Assembly (NCBI GenBank): GCA_040791665.1
Contig: JBFNNX010000031.1
Coordinates: 1-64,000, forward strand
DNA: 64,000 nucleotides
Reading direction: 5' to 3'
Source: Thiodiazotropha sp040791665
GTDB lineage: Bacteria; Pseudomonadota; Gammaproteobacteria; Chromatiales; Chromatiaceae
Shown here: in pieces, positions 52,399 to 59,850 of the stretch
Layout: the number at the start of each line of letters is the position of its first letter
Numbering within the stretch: the first letter of the stretch is position 1
The notes under the pieces: model-generated
Told to the model about the DNA's origin: nothing
Seen by the model: the letters and a program-made list of their open reading frames with translations, nothing else
Database searches by the model: none
Program-made: the position numbers and the translations under genes

Positions 52399-53301
52399 AT
52401 GGCGTATTTTGCACCACAAGTCTCTGAAAAGCAGTTATTGAGCGCCGTGACGAGCGTGCTCTCTCAATACATTACCGAGACCAACCCCCATATTCTGTTC
52501 AACGGGCTTTTGGGTACCCTGTTGGAGATAACCGCAAGTGAGTATGGTTTCATTGGGGAGGTGTTTTATGACGATGGAAAACTGCCCTATATCAAAAGTT
52601 ACGCTACAACCAACATCGCTTGGGATGAAGAAACGCAAGCCTTATACGAAGAGACCAGGCGCAAAGGGATGATCTTTTCCCGCTTGGACAGCCTTTATGG
52701 TGCCGTTTTGAAAACCGGCCAGCGGGTGATTTCGAATAAACCCATGACGGATCCAAGGGCTTGCGGACTACCTGAAGGACACCCTCCCCTGAATGCCTTT
52801 ATGGGGCTGCCGTTTTATGGCGGCGGTGAACTGCTTGGTGTTGTGGGGATTGCTAATCGAGAAGCAGGGTATCAAGATGCATTGGCAGAGTCCCTGCAGC
52901 CTTTTTTGATCACCTGCGGTAATTTGATTCTGGGTTACCGAAGTAATGTCAAGCATCTGCAGACGGAACTCGAATTGAACCGTTACAAAGAACGACTAAG
53001 CTTGTTAGAGCAAGGTATAGCGCTCGGGTCTGGCTATGAGTTCCAACAATCGCCCCCAACTCTGATGCGGGCAGGACAATCCATCCTGCTGACAAAGAAG
53101 GAGTTAAGCCTGCTTTCCAATTTGGTGGGTACAATCAATCGTCCCATTCCCTACGCTATTCTAGAGCAGAAGATCTGGACTGGTGTGGTGGTCGGAGAAT
53201 CCTCCCTGCGCTCTCTGGTTCGCCGGCTACGGAAGAAGGTGCCGGAACTCACGATACAAAATGCCGTCGGCGTGGGCTACATGCTGGTCGTTGAGGATTA
53301 G
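52399..53301 (+). CDS. GAF domain / OmpR-type winged-helix regulator
   Basis: A 300-residue cytoplasmic protein: an N-terminal GAF sensor domain (about 15-178; 'ILFNGLLGTLLEITASEYGFIGEVFYDDGKLPYIKSYAT' and 'NAFMGLPFYGGGELLGVVGIANR'), a coiled-coil-like linker (about 185-212) and a C-terminal Trans_reg_C winged helix (about 225-300; 'LTKKELSLLSNLVGTINRPIPYAILEQKIW' and 'SLRSLVRRLRKKVP...NAVGVGYML'). The OmpR DNA-binding domain normally follows a receiver domain; here a GAF sensor replaces it, so this is likely a one-component sensor. Ligand unknown. No Shine-Dalgarno precedes the start. Confidence 0.88.
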   Translation: MAYFAPQVSEKQLLSAVTSVLSQYITETNPHILFNGLLGTLLEITASEYGFIGEVFYDDGKLPYIKSYATTNIAWDEETQALYEETRRKGMIFSRLDSLYGAVLKTGQRVISNKPMTDPRACGLPEGHPPLNAFMGLPFYGGGELLGVVGIANREAGYQDALAESLQPFLITCGNLILGYRSNVKHLQTELELNRYKERLSLLEQGIALGSGYEFQQSPPTLMRAGQSILLTKKELSLLSNLVGTINRPIPYAILEQKIWTGVVVGESSLRSLVRRLRKKVPELTIQNAVGVGYMLVVED

Positions 53302-53398
53302 GCCCTCCGTTTTGTCACTAAAATATCACTGATAACCCACACCGCTGTCACCACGCCCGAAACCGCGTTAACTAGAATGTAGCCCCAAAGGAGGGTTC

Positions 53399-53500
53399 AT
53401 GAGCGAAGCGCCCACTTTCAGCTGCCTACCGCAGAGACAGACGATGTACTGGCGATTGTTCGAAGCACCGAGGCTGATATCGCCGGTCAACAGACTATGA
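53399..53500 (+). pseudogene. Short frame with strong ribosome site: likely frameshifted 5' end of the polyferredoxin gene
   Basis: AAAGGAGGG stands 5 bases before an ATG at 53399 that opens a 33-codon frame beginning MSEAPTFSCL and ending in a TGA that overlaps the next ATG (ATGA at 53497-53500). The frame of the following gene is also open back to 53383 and reads protein-like ('HFQLPTAETDDVLAIVRSTE...'), but has no ATG, GTG or TTG and no ribosome site. One missing base near 53411 would join MSEAP to that sequence in one continuous protein. It is either a small coupled leader gene or, more likely, a frameshift. Confidence 0.5.
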
Positions 53501-54477
53501 GCACCCAGCGAAAACGGCTGTTATGGCGTAGCGCCTTTTTCATTCTCTTTGCGCTTGCGCCTGTGTTGGATATATTGCGCTTCGATCTCGACAAAAATCA
53601 TTTAGTGTTTTTGGGTCAACCCTGGGTATTAGGTATAGACTCCCAGTTGGGTGCCATGCAGCTCTTCTGGAATATGATGCTGAAGTTCTTTCTGCCCTTG
53701 ACGCTCTTCATCGGCGTTGGCTTTATGATTGTCTGGAAATGGGGTCGTCTCTATTGTGGGTGGTTATGTCCGCACTTCTTGGTTGTTGAGACGATCAACG
53801 GTTTGATGCGACGGGCATCAGCCAAGCCTTCACTTTGGGAGAAGGCGCCGCTACCCAGCCGACAACAGGACGGTACAAACAGAAACATCAGCCTTTGGTG
53901 GTGGCCGGTAACGCTCTTCACCATTCTATTCATCTCAGGGGTCTGGGCAGTGGTACTTCTCACTTACCTGATTCACCCCAATGAGGTATATCACAATCTC
54001 CATACCTTAACCCTTACCCCCAATCAATTCACCTTTATCGGTGTGGCGACACTGCTTTTCGCTATAGAGTTTACTTTTGCCCGCCACCTATTTTGCCGTT
54101 TTGGCTGCGCAGTCGGCCTCTTCCAAAGCCTGATCTGGATGGCCAATAAACAGGCTATGGTGGTAGCCTTCGATCGTAGTCGGGCGACACTTTGCAGCGG
54201 TTGTGATAAATCCTGCGAACATGCATGCCCCATGCGTCTTAAACCACGCGGCTTTAAACGTAATATGTTTACATGTACCCAATGCATGCAGTGTGTGTCG
54301 GCTTGTGAAAATGTGCAACGCGATACGGATAATCCGCCCCTGCTGAAGATGTTGGAACGGCATTGTGCTTTGGATGTATCAGATCAGGGGTTAGGCAAAA
54401 AGAGAAGTTGTTCCACTCACTGCTTTGAACCGCGGAATCAACAGAAGAGGCATTGCCACACGCCGGTTAAGCCTTGA
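53497..54477 (+). CDS. Membrane-bound 4Fe-4S polyferredoxin (CcoG/NapH-like)
   Basis: A 326-residue inner-membrane electron-transfer protein. Four to five helices (about 10-27, 58-80, 135-157, 180-198) are interspersed with cysteine clusters: 'RLYCGWLCPHF' near 85-95 and 'HLFCRFGCAVGLF' near 200-212, the paired C-x3-C-P motifs of the NapH/CcoG family, then two ferredoxin sites 'CSGCDKSCEHACPMRLKPRG' and 'CTQCMQCVSACENV' (about 235-275). A His/Cys-rich tail follows. The partner is unknown. ATG 53497 has no ribosome site of its own; translation may depend on the preceding frame, and the true N-terminus may be about 35 residues longer. Confidence 0.85.
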   Translation: MSTQRKRLLWRSAFFILFALAPVLDILRFDLDKNHLVFLGQPWVLGIDSQLGAMQLFWNMMLKFFLPLTLFIGVGFMIVWKWGRLYCGWLCPHFLVVETINGLMRRASAKPSLWEKAPLPSRQQDGTNRNISLWWWPVTLFTILFISGVWAVVLLTYLIHPNEVYHNLHTLTLTPNQFTFIGVATLLFAIEFTFARHLFCRFGCAVGLFQSLIWMANKQAMVVAFDRSRATLCSGCDKSCEHACPMRLKPRGFKRNMFTCTQCMQCVSACENVQRDTDNPPLLKMLERHCALDVSDQGLGKKRSCSTHCFEPRNQQKRHCHTPVKP

Positions 54478-54589
54478 GAAACCATGCTACTCAGCCACCA
54501 GGCCTTTTCGATCCTTCAACGGGAGACAGAGGAGACGCCTGTTGAATAAGTCCTGACAAACACCTGGCTCTTATTCGGCTCTGTTGTAG

Positions 54590-55606
54590 TCACCCTTGAA
54601 AAATTTTTTCTTTTTGGGTTTCCCGCAAGGCAGCTCCATATCTGCCAATAATCGTGGCGACAGATTCGATCTGGTGGATGCCGGAGACACTCTTGCCAGC
54701 CTGCCAGAATTCCATTTTACCCTTCTCGTCGAAGGATGACTGACGCAGCTGGAAGGCGGAACGCAGGGTATAGAACATGCGCATCCAGTGTTTGGTTCTG
54801 TTGCCTTTCAACATCCAGCGGGCGAAAGCCCCCGCCTTTGTGCCGATTTTTTCGATGTAGGGTGTTTTGATGATCGATACGGGAACCCCGGTGATTCGAT
54901 TGCTGAGCACGATATCGCGTTCGTCGGCATCGAGTATGGCCTGCTTATAGGGCATTGCCGCGTTGCACTCCTCCGTGGCGATAAAGCGCGTGCCCAATTG
55001 GCAACCTGCATAGCCTTGACTGATCGCTTCGGCGAACTGTTGTTCGTTACCGATACCTCCCGCGCAGATGAGCGGCACACCCAGGTCACCCAGTTCATCC
55101 AACAGCTGCAAGTGGGAGAGGGCGCCGGCATGCCCGCCGGCCCGGTTGTTGACGGCAATCAGGCCGTCAACTCCGCCATCGAGTCCCTTCAAGGCCCACT
55201 TACGCTCAGTGACGTCATGGTAGACGATGCCGTCATAGGCCTTCACCCGTTCGACCACCCAGCGTGGATTGCCCAGGGATGTGATGAAGAAGCGCACGCC
55301 TTCGTCCAACGCAATCGAGACCCACTCCACCATCCTGTCGTGGTATTTTTTGGAGGACTTCTCGATCAGGGCGTTCATGCCGATGGGTCTGTTGGTGAGG
55401 CGTTTTATCAGTCTGATCCCTTCGCGGAAATCGTGACCATGGACAAAGGTCATGGCGACCGGCTGGATGATACCGATACCACCGGCCTCGGATGCGGCGG
55501 CAACGAGTTCGGGATTGGAACAGGGGTACATGGGTCCACAGATGATCGGCACCCGAATGCCGGTATGCCGCGTGAATGGTGTCTCCAGGGGAGGGTTGCC
55601 GCTCAT
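54590..55606 (-). CDS. FMN-dependent nitronate monooxygenase / enoyl-reductase-like protein
   Basis: A 338-residue TIM-barrel flavoprotein of the 2-nitropropane dioxygenase/FabK superfamily. Motifs: 'PIICGPMYPCSNPELVAAASEAGGIGII' at the N-terminus, 'AVNNRAGGHAG' (FMN site with the catalytic-type His), and 'LICAGGIGNEQQFAEAISQGYAGCQLGTRFIATEEC'. As the last gene of a beta-oxidation operon it more likely acts on fatty-acid intermediates than on nitronates. ATG 55606 overlaps the preceding stop (ATGA), which fixes the start. Confidence 0.88.
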   Translation of the reverse strand: MSGNPPLETPFTRHTGIRVPIICGPMYPCSNPELVAAASEAGGIGIIQPVAMTFVHGHDFREGIRLIKRLTNRPIGMNALIEKSSKKYHDRMVEWVSIALDEGVRFFITSLGNPRWVVERVKAYDGIVYHDVTERKWALKGLDGGVDGLIAVNNRAGGHAGALSHLQLLDELGDLGVPLICAGGIGNEQQFAEAISQGYAGCQLGTRFIATEECNAAMPYKQAILDADERDIVLSNRITGVPVSIIKTPYIEKIGTKAGAFARWMLKGNRTKHWMRMFYTLRSAFQLRQSSFDEKGKMEFWQAGKSVSGIHQIESVATIIGRYGAALRETQKEKIFQG

Positions 55607-56109
55607 GGCATGTCCTTTGGACGTAACTGCCAATGGGCGGTGAGGTTTGCAACGCTGTCCCCTTCGCTGTCCCAGATGGTTGCCTGAGCCTGAAAGGTTG
55701 TGGGTTCGCTTATTGTCTCCGGAACCTCGGCTTCACCGATTGCAGTGAGGTCGCCACGCGCCTTCTTGAGATAATCGATTTCAAGCCGGGTCACGATACC
55801 TTTGGTCGATTTAGGCAGGGCGGCAATCAATGCCAGACCGCTGGCCAGTTCACCGACATTTGCCAGAGCTATGGCATGTATCGAATTAAGATGGTTGCGC
55901 AATACTTTCCGGTCACGCAGTGAAACGGTTGCCCGACCGGGTGAGATCTCTTCGATAATGGGATGGATGGTGCCGGTATAGGGCACCATTCGGCCAAATA
56001 GCAGGCTGTAGATGCGTCGGCCTATGGCGCTGTTTCCAAAACGCCTCCAAAGCGACACGACACGTTCTTCCGGGGCGGTGCCCGGTCTGCTCAGCGTCTC
56101 ACCACTCAT
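55603..56109 (-). CDS. DUF4442-type hotdog-fold protein, possible acyl-CoA thioesterase
   Basis: A 168-residue hotdog-fold protein: 'MVPYTGTIHPIIEEISPGRATVSLRDRKVLRNHLNSIHAIALANVGELASGLALIAAL' is the PaaI/DUF4442 pattern with the N-H-L-N-S-I-H active-site region, and 'GIVTRLEIDYLKKARGDLTAIGE' follows. It probably hydrolyses acyl-CoA, which suits the operon. ATG 56109 has GGAGAG 6 bases upstream and is preferred over the longer frame. Its stop overlaps the next start by 4 bases. Confidence 0.85.
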   Translation of the reverse strand: MSGETLSRPGTAPEERVVSLWRRFGNSAIGRRIYSLLFGRMVPYTGTIHPIIEEISPGRATVSLRDRKVLRNHLNSIHAIALANVGELASGLALIAALPKSTKGIVTRLEIDYLKKARGDLTAIGEAEVPETISEPTTFQAQATIWDSEGDSVANLTAHWQLRPKDMP

Positions 56110-56192
56110 GCGGTTCTCTCCTGGTATGAGCATACCCTGCAGGTATGTGTCGTTTACGAATAGTGGATTAGTGTTAACAGGCCCTATTGTTG

Positions 56193-57377
56193 TCAACAAC
56201 GCTCGAACAGACCGGCTGCCCCCATCCCTGTGCCGATGCACATGGTCACCATACCGTAGCGCTTGTTGGTACGTTGCATGCCGTGTAGCAGGGTCGCCGT
56301 GCGTATGGCTCCGGTCGCACCCAGCGGATGCCCAAGGGCAATGGCGCCGCCAAGGGGATTGACCTTATCCGGATCCATATCCATTTCCCGCATCACGGCC
56401 AGGGACTGTGCGGCAAAGGCCTCGTTGAGTTCGATCCAATCGACCTGATCGAGGTTGATGCCGGTTTGCCTCTCAAGCTTTGGAATCGCCTCCTTGGGGC
56501 CTATACCCATGATCTCCGCCGGCACACCGGCCACGCTGTAACCGACAAAGCGTGCCAGCGGTTCGAGATTCAAGGCACGCATTTTTCGTTCGCTCATCAC
56601 CACCACGGCACCGGCGCCATCGCTCATTTGCGAACTGTTGCCGGCTGTGACACTGCCTTTGGCGGCGAAAACCGGAGGTAGTTTGGCCAAGCCTTCGAGG
56701 CTGGAGTCGGGACGGGGACCCTCATCTGTCTCCACCCGACGCTCAACGACTCTAATCGTATTTCCCTCATCAGGCAGGTGCTGTTTTACCCGGTAGGGGA
56801 GTATCTCCCGCCCGAAATGGCCGGCACCGGTTGCCGCCAGGGCGCGCTGGTGACTCCGCAGTGCAAAGGCATCCTGATCTTCACGGCTGATCTTCCAGCG
56901 CTCCGCCACTTTTTCAGCGGTGACGCCCATGCCGTAGGCGATAGCGACATTGTCATCCTCGAACACAGCGGGATTTATCGCAACCTTGTTGCCCATCATT
57001 GGCACCATGCTCATACTCTCGACACCGCCGGCAATGATGATGTCTGCCTCGCCGAGGCGTATTCTGTCCGCCGCCATGGCGATACTCTGCAGGCCGGATG
57101 AACAGAAACGGTTGATGGTGACACCCGGCACACTGTCCGGCAATCCCGCCAGCAGGCTGGCGATTCGGGCGACATTCAGACCCTGTTCAGCCTCCGGCAT
57201 GGCACAGCCGATGATCACGTCGTCGATCTGCTCTCCTTGCAGATCACCGCATTCGCCGACTACGCCCTGAATAGCATGGGTGAGCAGATCGTCAGGACGG
57301 GTTAAGCGGAATAGACCGCGAGGGGCTTTACCAACGGGTGTCCGCCTTGCTGCAACAATATAGGCCTGTTCACTCAT
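56193..57377 (-). CDS. fadI: Acetyl-CoA acyltransferase (thiolase)
   Basis: A 394-residue thiolase that cleaves 3-ketoacyl-CoA in the last step of beta-oxidation. Catalytic C92 in 'NRFCSSGLQSIAMAA', His in 'GHPLGATGAIR' near 350 and the second Cys in 'CIGTGMGAAGLF' near the end are all present. ATG 57377 has GGAGGT 8 bases upstream. It starts 13 bases after the HAD/ECH gene stops. It is named by analogy; assignment to FadA rather than FadI type is uncertain. Confidence 0.9.
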   Translation of the reverse strand: MSEQAYIVAARRTPVGKAPRGLFRLTRPDDLLTHAIQGVVGECGDLQGEQIDDVIIGCAMPEAEQGLNVARIASLLAGLPDSVPGVTINRFCSSGLQSIAMAADRIRLGEADIIIAGGVESMSMVPMMGNKVAINPAVFEDDNVAIAYGMGVTAEKVAERWKISREDQDAFALRSHQRALAATGAGHFGREILPYRVKQHLPDEGNTIRVVERRVETDEGPRPDSSLEGLAKLPPVFAAKGSVTAGNSSQMSDGAGAVVVMSERKMRALNLEPLARFVGYSVAGVPAEIMGIGPKEAIPKLERQTGINLDQVDWIELNEAFAAQSLAVMREMDMDPDKVNPLGGAIALGHPLGATGAIRTATLLHGMQRTNKRYGMVTMCIGTGMGAAGLFERC

Positions 57378-57390
57378 AGCGCTCACCTCC

Positions 57391-59808
57391 TCAGTTCCGC
57401 AACGGCTTACCGGTATCCAGCATATGTTTGACCCTTGCATGCGTCTTTGGGCTTTTCAGCAGGGATCGAAATCCTTCCCGCTCATATTGCAGATACCAGT
57501 TTTCAGGCAGTTCGGTACCGGTATCCACCGGGCCGCCACAGAGTGCATTGGCGACGAGAGTCCCGATCTTCATGTCGTAGTCGGAGATGTAACCGCCGGC
57601 ATGCATATTGGTCATTGCCGCCTTGAAGTTTGCAATGGCGGCTCGGCCGCCCGCACGTATCGGTGTTTCGATGGGTGGCCGATAGTTGGCTGCACCGAGG
57701 GCGCGTACCTGTGCAATGGCGGCATGCAGCACTTCATGACGATTCATGACCACAATATCGCTCTCACGTAGAAAACCGAATGCCTTGGCCTGTTCGGCGC
57801 TGGTGGCCACCTTGCCCATGGCGACGGTTTCGAAAATATCCTTCAGCGCATTGAATGTCTCTCCGCCAGCCGCTTTGATGGAGGCGCGCCTGGCCAGTTC
57901 CATGCAGCCACTGCCGGCAGGTATGAGTCCAACGCCCACTTCGACCAGGCCGATGTAGCTCTCCAATGCGGCAACCACCCGGTCACACTGCATCATCAGT
58001 TCGCAACCGCCACCAAGCGCCAGTCCCTGAACCGCAGCGACCACCGGGATGTTGGATTTGCGCATACGAATACAGCTGTGTTGGAATTTCTTCAACAGGT
58101 TGTCCAGGGCATTGTTGCCCGGAAGTATGCTCTTCATGGCAACCGGCATGAATGACTTCAGGTCGGCGCCGGCGCTGAAAGGCTCGTCCGGTTGCCAGAT
58201 CACCATGCCAGCGAGTTGCTGTTCCGCCAGTTCGGCGGCCTGATTCAGGCTATCCAGTACGCCGTTGTCGATGGTATGCATCTTGGTCTTGAAGCTCAGC
58301 ACACCGATATCCCCGTCGATTAACCAGAAGCGCGCCGAGTCGTTTTCGAACAACACTTCATGCTGCTCGGCTTGCTCGCCAACCAGTAGTTCAGGCAGTC
58401 GCTGACGTCGGTAGACCGGGAGCGTGGGGCGTGGGTGATAGCCATTGTCGGTTGGTGACCATGAGCCCTTTGGAGTATGGATTGCATCGATACGCTTAAT
58501 CCATGCCGGCAGGGGTTCCCCGGATAGAGTCTTGCCCGCATCGATATCCTGTTGAATCAAGTCGGCGATACTCTGCCATCCGGCATGCTGCCAGATCTCG
58601 AAAGGCCCCTGTTTCCAGCCGAATCCCCAACGAATCGCCATATCGACCTCTCTGGCATTGTCGGCGATCGAGTCCAGCAAATAGGCGGCATAGTGAAAGA
58701 CATCACGCTGAATAGACCAGAGAAAGTCGGCATGAGGATCGTTAATGGCACGAAGCCTTGCCAGACGTTCGGGGTTCTTATAGTCTTTCAGAACCTTCTC
58801 CACCTTTCCGGGTATCTTTACCTTGCGCTTCCTGTAACTGTTATCGGCAGGTTCATATACCAGGATTTCACCATCCTGTTTTTTATATACACCCGCCTTG
58901 GTCTTGGCGCCGAGGGCTCCGTTCTCAATCAGGGTATCGAGCCAGTTCGGGATCCTGTAGATCGATACCCAAGGATCGTCACCGAGATGGTCTGCAGCGT
59001 TGCGTAAAACGTGACGCATGGTATCGAGTCCGACCAGATCAGCGGTGCGCAGGGTCGCGCTCTTTGGCCGGCCAATCGATTTACCGGTCAGGGTATCGAC
59101 GGTTTCAAAGTTCAACGAGAGCCTGTCTGCATGATGAAAGGTCGACATCATGGAGAAAAGTCCAAGACGGTTGGCAATGAAGTTCACTGTGTCCCTAGCC
59201 CTGACCACCCCTTTGCCGAGTGTGGCTACGCAAAAGCTTTCAACGATGTCAACGACTTCGGGGGCGGTCCGTGGCTGCGCAATCAATTCAACCAGCGGCA
59301 TATAGCGTGGCGGATTGAAGAAATGGATACCGAGAAAACGGCTGCGCAAATTATCCGCCAGGCTTTCCGACAGCTCAGTGATGGAGAGGCCGGAGGTATT
59401 GCTGGCAAGTATCGTTTTATCTCCGAGATAGGGCGAGATCTTTTGATAAAGATCCGTTTTCCACTCCACTTTTTCCGCTATTGCTTCGATCACCAGATCG
59501 CAATCGGTGAGTTTTTCCAGATCCTCGTCATAGTTGCACGGGGTTATCCGGGAGACGTTTTTCGTCACAGCCAGCGGTTCCGGTTTCTGTTTTGTCAGGG
59601 CCCTGATCGCCTGTTTTGCAATCGCGCTTTTGTCCTTGCCCTCCTTGGCCAGGTCGAACAGCAGCGACGGAATACCGGCATTGGTGAAATGAGCCGCTAT
59701 CTGTGCCCCCATTACACCGGCACCAAGCACGGCAACCCGTCTGAAAATTGGTATACTGATGACTGCTTTACTCACTTCATAAGTCGTTAGCTGAGCAGTT
59801 GATTTCAT
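57391..59808 (-). CDS. 3-Hydroxyacyl-CoA dehydrogenase / enoyl-CoA hydratase fusion
   Basis: An 805-residue bifunctional beta-oxidation enzyme with the dehydrogenase first (NAD site 'VAVLGAGVMGAQIAAHF' near 25-41; 'SNTSGLSITELS' and 'GIHFFNPPRYMPLVELI') and the crotonase/hydratase domain last (about 490-700; 'GADLKSFMPVAM' and 'QGLALGGGCELMMQCDRVVAALESYIGLVEVGVGLIPAGSG'). This is the reverse of FadB's domain order and matches the FadN-like type. Start ATG 59808 has AGGAGAG upstream. It lies 42 bases after fadE. Confidence 0.92.
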   Translation of the reverse strand: MKSTAQLTTYEVSKAVISIPIFRRVAVLGAGVMGAQIAAHFTNAGIPSLLFDLAKEGKDKSAIAKQAIRALTKQKPEPLAVTKNVSRITPCNYDEDLEKLTDCDLVIEAIAEKVEWKTDLYQKISPYLGDKTILASNTSGLSITELSESLADNLRSRFLGIHFFNPPRYMPLVELIAQPRTAPEVVDIVESFCVATLGKGVVRARDTVNFIANRLGLFSMMSTFHHADRLSLNFETVDTLTGKSIGRPKSATLRTADLVGLDTMRHVLRNAADHLGDDPWVSIYRIPNWLDTLIENGALGAKTKAGVYKKQDGEILVYEPADNSYRKRKVKIPGKVEKVLKDYKNPERLARLRAINDPHADFLWSIQRDVFHYAAYLLDSIADNAREVDMAIRWGFGWKQGPFEIWQHAGWQSIADLIQQDIDAGKTLSGEPLPAWIKRIDAIHTPKGSWSPTDNGYHPRPTLPVYRRQRLPELLVGEQAEQHEVLFENDSARFWLIDGDIGVLSFKTKMHTIDNGVLDSLNQAAELAEQQLAGMVIWQPDEPFSAGADLKSFMPVAMKSILPGNNALDNLLKKFQHSCIRMRKSNIPVVAAVQGLALGGGCELMMQCDRVVAALESYIGLVEVGVGLIPAGSGCMELARRASIKAAGGETFNALKDIFETVAMGKVATSAEQAKAFGFLRESDIVVMNRHEVLHAAIAQVRALGAANYRPPIETPIRAGGRAAIANFKAAMTNMHAGGYISDYDMKIGTLVANALCGGPVDTGTELPENWYLQYEREGFRSLLKSPKTHARVKHMLDTGKPLRN

Positions 59809-59850
59809 TGGCCTCTCTCCTCCAGCTCATCTCCTCACTCAAGAGGATGG

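Noticed and set aside
54590..55606. Naming the flavoprotein as a bona fide nitronate monooxygenase
   Set aside because: The superfamily also includes enoyl reductases and other oxidoreductases; operon context favours a fatty-acid role, so no gene symbol was given.
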